Below are positions 4,811 through 10,766 of a stretch of 10,766 nucleotides of DNA, one piece after another. Within the stretch, counting starts at the first letter, position 1; each line of letters opens with the position of its first letter. Origin of the DNA: Lishizhenia sp. GTDB taxonomy: Bacteria > Bacteroidota > Bacteroidia > Flavobacteriales_D > Crocinitomicaceae. Made by a program: the position numbers and the translations under genes. Where the stretch lies: assembly GCA_007117055.1 (NCBI GenBank), contig SKHH01000098.1, positions 1 to 10,766 on the forward strand. The letters run 5' to 3'. The notes below the pieces were generated by a model that had not been told where the DNA came from, made no database searches, and saw only the letters and a list, made by a program, of their open reading frames with translations.

Positions 4811-6904
4811 TTAATCCCCGCCTGGTGTCCAATCCATACGGATAACTTCTGCTTCTGTTCGACGGTTGTACTGGTGTAATCGCTCAAACATATCAGGATC
4901 AGACGTTCTGTATTGATTGATATGATCTTCGTCTAAAAGGACCTCTTCAAATTCTACATCTTCACTTTTTGGTTTAAAGGCAGTATACTCCTCTCCAACT
5001 CTGTAAATTGTTCTTGGCTCATCCTCACCTCTACCAACAGCCACCAAACGATCTGGATTTACCCCTCTTTCATTGACCAAATAATCCACACAAGCTTGCG
5101 CACGTCGCTGTGCCAAGTTTCTATTATAAGCTGCAGAACCACGTGAATCCGTATGAGACATCAACTTCAACTTCATTCCTGGGTATTCTTCCAATAAATC
5201 AAATACATAATTCAAGGAATCTTTTGAGTTAATTACGCCGTCAATAATTTGGAGAATAGCTTTATCTAAATCGTAACGCACTTCAGGTAAAACGATTGGA
5301 GTTTTAGGTAAAAGAGCCATTTCCACAATGAAGTTTTGATCATACTCTAAACCAACAGTACTAAACTGTTCAATATCATCGTTAGGGTGATACCCTTCCA
5401 TAGGCAATAACTTCACCGTGTAGGAACGCTCCTCATTGATGTAACGGTCTCCGTTAACTTTTTTATCCCAAAACTTTACCCCGTCGGAATTAGTTACTCC
5501 TTTAAATGAATCGTCTTCAGTAGTTACTTCTACTGTCACTCCCTCAATTCTATTAGGACTACCGACTTCGTTCACAATTACTTTTAAGTCAAATAAGTTA
5601 GGAGGCAATTCATACGACCAAATATCTGGTAAGTTTTTACCGCCTATAGAACCTTTACGATTAGATGTGAAAAATCCAGTTTTTGGAGAAGTCTCTGTTA
5701 AATGGAAATCATCTAAGTCAGAATTTAAAGGAGTACCTAAGTTTACTGGATCTCCAAATTCTAATCCTTCTCCAATTTTTTCTGATCTAAATAAATCTAA
5801 TCCTCCAAGTCCTTTATGACCATTTGAAGAGAACAATAAATCACCATTCATGGCAAAAGTTGGAAACAACTCATCTCCTGGAGAATTGATCTCAGGTCCC
5901 AGATTAATTGGTTCCGACCAAGAGTCTGATCTACGGTCATATTCCGTATACCACAAATCCATTCCACCTTGACCGCCTGGCAAATCTCCAGCAAAAATCA
6001 ATCCATTACCATCTTCTGTTGGACAAGGATGTCCCACACTCAATGAATCATGAGGTTGTAAAGGAACTCTAGTTGGAATCCCCCAGTTTCTACCTCTTCT
6101 TTCAGAAACCCAAATTTGACAACCTAGCACTTTTTTATCTTCATTTGGACATCTTGTAATGTACAACTTTCTAAAACGACCATCCATAGCCATTGTACCT
6201 TCATTGTACTCTGTATTGATTGAATCTGCTTCAAACAATACAGGTTCTGTCCAATCTCCTTTATTATTTATTTCAGCTTGCCAAATATTAAAATAAGGTT
6301 CACCGATTATGGGGTCTTTACCAGAAGTTGTTGGTGCTTTTCGAGTGGATCCAAAAACAATTACATTTCCTCTTCTATCAGCAATAGAAGGTGCCATCTC
6401 CATGTTTGGTGTATTGATTTTCGACTCATTTTTCACGGTATATCTCGTACGATTGTCTTTTAACACAATGGCTTCTTCCATCGCTGCCAGAGCTCTTTCA
6501 GCTCTTTTCTCCAAAGGGACTAACTTCAAGTATTCTTGATAATTCTCTCTAGCCGCTTCGTAATTTCCTTTTTGACGCTGAATAGAAGCTATACGAAAGT
6601 ATACTTCCGGATCCTCCTTGTAATACAAAAGATCAATTGCTCTTTGGTACCAATCTTCTGCTTGATCATTGTTAAAAATTCGCTCATACGAAAATCCAGC
6701 CATGTACGCCATTTCCGCTTTTTGTCCTCGCGCTTTTGGTGTTTTCGGATTTATTCGTTGATAAGCTGTTGAAGCTTCTTGAGCTGCTTCAAAAAATTGA
6801 CCATTATTAAAAGCTACAGTAGCCTTTTTAATTTGTGAGCTCTGGGCAAAAACCCCTAGGTTCACTAAAAACAGAATAGCAAGTAATGACGTTTTAATTT
6901 TCAT
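4811..6904 (-). CDS. PorE-like OmpA-family protein (TPR, PD40 propeller, CRD, OmpA domain)
   Basis: The 697-residue envelope protein has a signal peptide (MKIKTS, hydrophobic core, likely cleavage after GVFAQ at 21). A TPR region at about 22-150 follows. PD40/WD40-like propeller blades span about 165-435 (VIVFGSTRK, GLIFAGDLPGGQGGMDLW, DLLFSSNGHKGLGGLDLF, GFFTSNRKGSIGGKNLPDIW). A carboxypeptidase-regulatory-like beta domain covers about 437-530, and an OmpA C-terminal peptidoglycan-binding domain about 538-690. The OmpA domain keeps SHTDSRGSAAYN with Asp586 and Arg601, matching the Asp/Arg pair that holds diaminopimelate in OmpA. A ~45-residue insert precedes the closing NRRTEAEVI motif, as in many Bacteroidota homologues. 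The domain order is that of PorE, which ties the T9SS to peptidoglycan, but PorE is a lipoprotein and this signal has no lipobox cysteine, so it may be a paralogue. I chose ATG 6904; an upstream TTG (7021) would add 39 non-signal residues. Confidence 0.9.
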   Translation of the reverse strand: MKIKTSLLAILFLVNLGVFAQSSQIKKATVAFNNGQFFEAAQEASTAYQRINPKTPKARGQKAEMAYMAGFSYERIFNNDQAEDWYQRAIDLLYYKEDPEVYFRIASIQRQKGNYEAARENYQEYLKLVPLEKRAERALAAMEEAIVLKDNRTRYTVKNESKINTPNMEMAPSIADRRGNVIVFGSTRKAPTTSGKDPIIGEPYFNIWQAEINNKGDWTEPVLFEADSINTEYNEGTMAMDGRFRKLYITRCPNEDKKVLGCQIWVSERRGRNWGIPTRVPLQPHDSLSVGHPCPTEDGNGLIFAGDLPGGQGGMDLWYTEYDRRSDSWSEPINLGPEINSPGDELFPTFAMNGDLLFSSNGHKGLGGLDLFRSEKIGEGLEFGDPVNLGTPLNSDLDDFHLTETSPKTGFFTSNRKGSIGGKNLPDIWSYELPPNLFDLKVIVNEVGSPNRIEGVTVEVTTEDDSFKGVTNSDGVKFWDKKVNGDRYINEERSYTVKLLPMEGYHPNDDIEQFSTVGLEYDQNFIVEMALLPKTPIVLPEVRYDLDKAILQIIDGVINSKDSLNYVFDLLEEYPGMKLKLMSHTDSRGSAAYNRNLAQRRAQACVDYLVNERGVNPDRLVAVGRGEDEPRTIYRVGEEYTAFKPKSEDVEFEEVLLDEDHINQYRTSDPDMFERLHQYNRRTEAEVIRMDWTPGGD

Positions 6905-7034
6905 AATAGTTGCATTAGAACTTAAAATTTTCCGAAAGAAAGTAATTATTCTTCTATTAGACAAGAATTTTTCTATTAAGTTTATAATTGATAAAAAAAA
7001 CAGCTGAAAGAATAACGTCAAATTAAAGAGATCG

Positions 7035-8078
7035 TTACACTCTATTTTTCATATACGTTTCCCATTTCTCTAATACGGATAAAAAAGCTTCGGGTAAATT
7101 AGAATCAAATCGCAAAAATTCTTTCGTTTTAGGATGTGTAAATCCGAGTGTCTTTGCGTGTAGTGCTTGACCTTCTAATAACTGAAAGCAATTCTCTACA
7201 AACTGCTTGTACTTTGTAAACGTTGTCCCTTTTAAAATTTTGTCTCCTCCGTATTCCAAGTCATGAAACAAAGGATGACCAATGTATTTCATGTGCACAC
7301 GAATCTGATGTGTTCTTCCTGTTTCAAGTTTACATTCAACAAGTGTAACATACCCGAATCGTTTGATTACTTTATAATGTGTTACTGCATGCTTTCCATA
7401 ATCACCTTCGGGAAAAACGGTCATTACTTTTCGATTTTTCAAGGATCTACCAAGATGCCCTTCTATTGTACCCTCATCTTCTTTCACATCTCCCCAGACT
7501 AATGCTTGGTATCTTCTTTCCGTTGTACGATCATAAAACTGTTGTGCCAAATGGGTTAAGGCGTCTTCTGTTTTAGCTACCACCATTAATCCTGTTGTAT
7601 GTTTGTCTAGCCGATGCACCAATCCAGGTCTACCGTAATAATCATTGGGTTTTGTCGGTAGTTGCTCAAAGTGATATACCAATGCATTCACCAAGGTTCC
7701 TGAATAATTCCCATACCCTGGGTGTACAACCATATTCGCTGGTTTATTTATAACTATTACAGTATCGTCTTCATAATGAATTTCCAACGGAATATCCTGA
7801 GGTATCAACTCCAATTCACGTACAGGATAGGGCATAACAATGGAAACTTGATCACCGGGCTTAACCTTATAGTTTTGCTTTACTGCTTTTCCGTTGACGT
7901 GCACACTTCCGTTTTTAGCAGCAATTTGTATCTTACTTCTCGTCGTATTTGGAAGACGATCCATCAAAAACTTATCAATACGGATTACCTCTTGTCCCTT
8001 GTCGGCTAAAACCTTATGGTGTTCAAATAACTCCTCTTGGTCATCCTGCCCTTCTACATCGTGAAAATTTTCCTCCAT
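7035..8078 (-). CDS. rluD: RluD-type 23S rRNA pseudouridine synthase
   Basis: The 347-residue product is a complete RluA-family pseudouridine synthase. An S4 RNA-binding domain lies at about 32-80 (IRIDKFLMDRLP, SKIQIAAKNGSVHVNG, QNYKVKPGDQVSI). The catalytic domain follows with the signature PGLVHRLDKHTTGLMVVAKT, in which Asp158 of HRLD is the nucleophile, and with LETGRTHQIRVHM at 251-263, also conserved. An S4 domain plus this length point to RluD, which isomerises uridines in helix 69 of 23S rRNA (1911/1915/1917 in E. coli), although RluC-like paralogues share the layout. The start at 8078 gives a 30-residue acidic N-terminal extension (MEENFHDVEGQDDQEE) common in Bacteroidota members. 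It starts 14 bases after the T9SS-cargo stop, so the two are likely cotranscribed. Confidence 0.93.
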   Translation of the reverse strand: MEENFHDVEGQDDQEELFEHHKVLADKGQEVIRIDKFLMDRLPNTTRSKIQIAAKNGSVHVNGKAVKQNYKVKPGDQVSIVMPYPVRELELIPQDIPLEIHYEDDTVIVINKPANMVVHPGYGNYSGTLVNALVYHFEQLPTKPNDYYGRPGLVHRLDKHTTGLMVVAKTEDALTHLAQQFYDRTTERRYQALVWGDVKEDEGTIEGHLGRSLKNRKVMTVFPEGDYGKHAVTHYKVIKRFGYVTLVECKLETGRTHQIRVHMKYIGHPLFHDLEYGGDKILKGTTFTKYKQFVENCFQLLEGQALHAKTLGFTHPKTKEFLRFDSNLPEAFLSVLEKWETYMKNRV

Positions 8079-8092
8079 TCTACAAACTAAAA

Positions 8093-10336
8093 CTAGTGCA
8101 CTATCAATTTTTTAGCGCCAACATGAATACCATTAAATCGTACGTGAACAAAATACACTCCTTTTTGCCAGTCTTCCGTATGAAAGACCTTAGTGCTTTC
8201 TCCTGAATCAATTGTTCTTCCTTGTAAGTCAAAAATTGTAACATCGGCAGGTAAGGGAGTATCCACATCAATTTTAAAGAAAGTATTTGTTGGGTTTGGG
8301 TAAACATTAAAGTTATAAACGGTCTCTATTACTTTCTTTTCTGGCTCAACACCTAAGGTAAAATCTAGGTTACTTGTAATTACAGGACGCATCATTAGAG
8401 ATCCCGCAAAATTGGAATTATTCCAAATGTTACCACCATCAATACTCCAAAATATTTTATCCGCATGGTCATGATTTACATCAAAACCAACATTTAATCT
8501 ATCCTCATCAATTTGTCTCCATCCTATATAAAACGTTTCACCCACTGGGATTTTTGCTGTGTCTTGAAAGAAATAAGTATGAAACTCATTTTTTCCCGAT
8601 GTATATATCGGTTGTTTGGGGAAGAAAAACTCATCTTCATAAATCTTCTCTCCTGGTTGACCGTTATTATCATTCCAAACCGCTAATAAAAACAAGTTAT
8701 TCGATACGTCATTTACCGTTGGTACAAAGTGCATTTGAATAGCTACAAGAGTATCGGGTTGATAGGCATTAAATTGATAAGCTAGTTCAGACTGAATTCC
8801 AAAAACTCCATAGGCTTTTTCTGCAGAACCATCATCGTAAGCATAAACATTTTCAAAAACTTGTGTGCCGAAAGTAGAATCATTGGGTGGATAGTTTGGA
8901 AACTGAGCACTCGCATTTGCGATCCAGTCAAAATAAGCTGCGGTATCATTTACCGTTCTACTGTACTCATAGTTATCAGAGAAGTCGTGATACGAGACGT
9001 AAGTCGATCTGGGTGCATAATTGATATTACCTCCGGAGAGAATGGTTCCATTTAAGACAATATTGGCCTGCTGACTCCCTTCATAAAACACAGTTACACT
9101 TCCATTTTGGTTGTTTTCGGTCAATTCACTTCCGTTTCTCACAGAAACTTTTACCGAATCCGTCATTTTATTTTCAGTCGAAACTTTGTAATGCTTCCAA
9201 GGAACTTGGATAAAATCTTCAAGCAATGTAGATATCGGATACACAAAAGCGAAATCTTTAAACAAAGTATCTTGATATCCTGAAAGCGGTCTCAAATGAA
9301 TATAATCAATATGAAAATGATCCAAAGCTCCCGCTGGGGAACCATAATTCATAAAACGAAACTGAAATCCTTTTTGGAAATAGTTCGGTTCAAGCACTGC
9401 AAAATGTCCTTTCTTAAAATCTGAAACAGGAGCTCCTCCTGCCGCCCAAACACGGTTCCAACGATTCTCTATAGGATCAAAAAAATCTAAATACAATGAG
9501 TCCCCTTCTTCGGGAACATCCCCAAGGCCTTCCGTTTGATACAAAAAGCTAAAATACACTGAATCAGCTGCTGAATGCGGGGACATATCTATAGGTTTTG
9601 AAAATAAAGTATCACAAGTCATTGTGACGGTTGTAGGACTAAAAATATAGGGCTGTCCATTCTCATCTAAGCCATCAAACGTTACAACACCAATGGACCA
9701 AGGATCTTTAGCGTATCGGTAATTGTGATAAGCTTTATCGTTTAGCCATAATTTAGAAGGCTCATTAATTTCCTTCACAAATACCCGCGCAGAATCTTGA
9801 TTAAATATGGGTTGTGTTAACCAAATTGTATCGGGTTCATTTGGTGTAACGTCTATTGTATCAATAATAAAATAGGGTGGATAACCAAATGTATTTGTAT
9901 AATTAACTGGAAATGTAGTCAACGGAGCGTATAAAAAACGAGTTGAGTCAAAAAAGTGCGTAATTAATGTGTCGTCGATAAGGTTCACTTCTAGTCTGTA
10001 CGTCACACTATCTGTATACAGCGCCGAATTGGGTAACGGTAATTCTGTTTCTTCATCCAATAGACGGTAATACAAAGTGGAGGTCAAGCCATCTTGAAAC
10101 GGGTCTTGATTATATTGCTGAAAATTATTTCTTGAAAACTCGTCAAAAAAAGGCAACGACAACGTATCTGTTATAAAAAACACAGCACTATCAATCGCAG
10201 GGCCATTAGTTGACAAAGATTCAACTTGTTGCTTTTTTCCAAACAATGAAGGATTTGCAGCCAAAGGAGTAACATAATCCTGTGCAAAAAATCCACTCAC
10301 AATACAAAGACAGGTAAAAAATAAACTTCCTTTCAT
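8093..10336 (-). CDS. Secreted protein with T9SS type A sorting domain, function unknown
   Basis: The 747-residue product has an N-terminal signal peptide (MKGSLFF, hydrophobic core, cleavage likely after SGFFAQ at 19) and a C-terminal Por secretion tail at about 673-747: NFNVYPNPTN, VTIFDLQGRTI and a closing KGVYFVHVRF...KKLIVH. The type IX system recognises such tails at the outer membrane, removes them and releases or anchors the protein at the surface. The middle has no catalytic signature I recognise. Around 212-350 it reads like a jelly-roll/MAM-type beta domain (WSIGVVTFDGLDENG, YFSFLYQTEG, GDSLYLDFFD, FRFMNYGS...DHFHIDYIHL). A PFFDEFS motif near 62-68 is common in large Bacteroidota T9SS proteins. 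A further beta-rich region fills 380-670. I chose ATG 10336, which starts the signal peptide and lies 10 bases after the PASTA stop; a longer frame to 10450 adds 38 residues overlapping the PASTA gene. Confidence 0.9.
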   Translation of the reverse strand: MKGSLFFTCLCIVSGFFAQDYVTPLAANPSLFGKKQQVESLSTNGPAIDSAVFFITDTLSLPFFDEFSRNNFQQYNQDPFQDGLTSTLYYRLLDEETELPLPNSALYTDSVTYRLEVNLIDDTLITHFFDSTRFLYAPLTTFPVNYTNTFGYPPYFIIDTIDVTPNEPDTIWLTQPIFNQDSARVFVKEINEPSKLWLNDKAYHNYRYAKDPWSIGVVTFDGLDENGQPYIFSPTTVTMTCDTLFSKPIDMSPHSAADSVYFSFLYQTEGLGDVPEEGDSLYLDFFDPIENRWNRVWAAGGAPVSDFKKGHFAVLEPNYFQKGFQFRFMNYGSPAGALDHFHIDYIHLRPLSGYQDTLFKDFAFVYPISTLLEDFIQVPWKHYKVSTENKMTDSVKVSVRNGSELTENNQNGSVTVFYEGSQQANIVLNGTILSGGNINYAPRSTYVSYHDFSDNYEYSRTVNDTAAYFDWIANASAQFPNYPPNDSTFGTQVFENVYAYDDGSAEKAYGVFGIQSELAYQFNAYQPDTLVAIQMHFVPTVNDVSNNLFLLAVWNDNNGQPGEKIYEDEFFFPKQPIYTSGKNEFHTYFFQDTAKIPVGETFYIGWRQIDEDRLNVGFDVNHDHADKIFWSIDGGNIWNNSNFAGSLMMRPVITSNLDFTLGVEPEKKVIETVYNFNVYPNPTNTFFKIDVDTPLPADVTIFDLQGRTIDSGESTKVFHTEDWQKGVYFVHVRFNGIHVGAKKLIVH

Positions 10337-10346
10337 GTAACAATAA

Positions 10347-10766
10347 TTATTCAGCGCTTGTATTTGCTCTAGCAAAGACCGTAACTGTTGCTCCAGCTGG
10401 TATAAGGGTACTATCTCCCGCTGTAGGAGATTGACTAACCACCACGGCATTTAGGCTATCTTGTTGCGTTACACAATCACCACAAACCGCAAAAAAACGC
10501 AAAGCATTTGCATTTTTCAAACGGCTTTCAGCAACACTTATTGTTAAACCTACTAAATTAGGTAGTAAGGTAGTTTCTTCACCGGAACGTTGACCAACAA
10601 ACAATTCTACCATGGTATTAATAGGAGCCTTCAGTCCTCTTGAAACAGGAGTTCCTTTTATTTTCTGATCGATAACGCTTCCTTGGTCTTCTTTACTAGG
10701 CACATAAGTGATTTTAGTTCGAAAACCTCTTGAATTCAAGGTAGCTTCTGCAAATCGTTCACTTCT
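10347..10766 (-). CDS. PASTA-domain protein, C-terminal part
   Basis: The frame is open from the right edge to a TAA at 10347-10349, showing 139 residues; the N-terminus is outside the window. Two PASTA units are visible: one at about visible residues 1-59 (RFAEATLNSRGFRTKITYVP, GSVIDQKIKGTPVSRGLKAP, NTMVELFVGQ) and one at about 68-132 (LLPNLVGLTISVAESRLK, NAVVVSQSPTAGDSTLIPAGATVTVFA). PASTA units bind peptidoglycan or beta-lactam-like ligands in Ser/Thr kinases and PBPs. In Bacteroidota, short membrane-anchored PASTA proteins are often encoded beside ddl and rluD (recall). The second unit contains a CGDC motif (visible residues 95-98). A TTG at 10737-10739 in the middle of the first PASTA unit is not a real start, since the domain reads through it to the window edge. 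Ten bases separate it from the T9SS gene. Confidence 0.87.
   Translation of the reverse strand, partial: RSERFAEATLNSRGFRTKITYVPSKEDQGSVIDQKIKGTPVSRGLKAPINTMVELFVGQRSGEETTLLPNLVGLTISVAESRLKNANALRFFAVCGDCVTQQDSLNAVVVSQSPTAGDSTLIPAGATVTVFARANTSAE

Noticed and set aside
6905..7021. 39-residue N-terminal extension of the OmpA-family protein from a TTG start
   Set aside because: The residues place a second hydrophobic and basic stretch before a perfectly good signal peptide that begins at ATG 6904.
7722..8009. 95-residue plus-strand frame within the rluD region, and similar short plus-strand frames from 6278 to 9055
   Set aside because: All are antisense to strongly conserved minus-strand genes and have no start context or recognisable domain.
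10337..10450. 38-residue extension of the T9SS cargo protein overlapping the PASTA gene
   Set aside because: A canonical signal peptide starts at ATG 10336, and the extension overlaps the PASTA coding sequence in another frame.

Overview
The window looks like an AT-rich chromosomal segment from a member of the Bacteroidota, most likely a flavobacterial lineage. The evidence is a secreted protein ending in a type IX secretion (T9SS) type A sorting domain, a TPR / PD40-propeller / OmpA protein of the PorE type, a Bacteroidota-style lipoprotein signal, one good match to the Bacteroidota -7 promoter element (TAnnTTTG), and translation starts without clear Shine-Dalgarno sequences. Assignment below phylum level is inference.

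Layout, left to right. A minus-strand pair (1-1245) holds a PaaY / gamma-carbonic-anhydrase-like hexapeptide protein followed by the N-terminal 200 residues of a lipoprotein that runs off the left edge. From 1358 to 4057 the plus strand carries a small predicted outer-membrane protein, a BadF/N-acetylglucosamine-kinase-like ATPase 15 bases later, and a separately promoted two-domain VOC (glyoxalase/dioxygenase fold) protein. From 4058 to 4810 there is no intact gene. This stretch holds a 5'-truncated REP-associated/IS200-like tyrosine transposase relic bracketed by inverted copies of a short palindromic motif, a cluster of further palindromes, and a strong terminator serving the gene to the right. 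From 4811 to 10766 all genes are on the minus strand: in transcription order, a PASTA-domain protein (cut by the right edge), a T9SS-sorted secreted protein, an RluD-type pseudouridine synthase, and the PorE-like OmpA-family protein.

How the genes fit together. The first three right-hand genes are spaced 10 and 14 bases apart and probably form one transcript. A ddl - PASTA protein - rluD order is familiar in Bacteroidota from general knowledge; here a T9SS cargo gene sits between the PASTA gene and rluD. The OmpA-family gene lies 130 bases further on and ends at its own rho-independent terminator. It would link the outer membrane to peptidoglycan, and its architecture is that of T9SS PorE, so it and the T9SS cargo gene may be functionally related.

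I see no CRISPR array, RNA gene, phage module or defence system. The most unusual part is the transposase relic and its palindromes at about 4169-4690. Otherwise the genes are ordinary housekeeping and envelope genes, and I found no convincing new multi-gene system.
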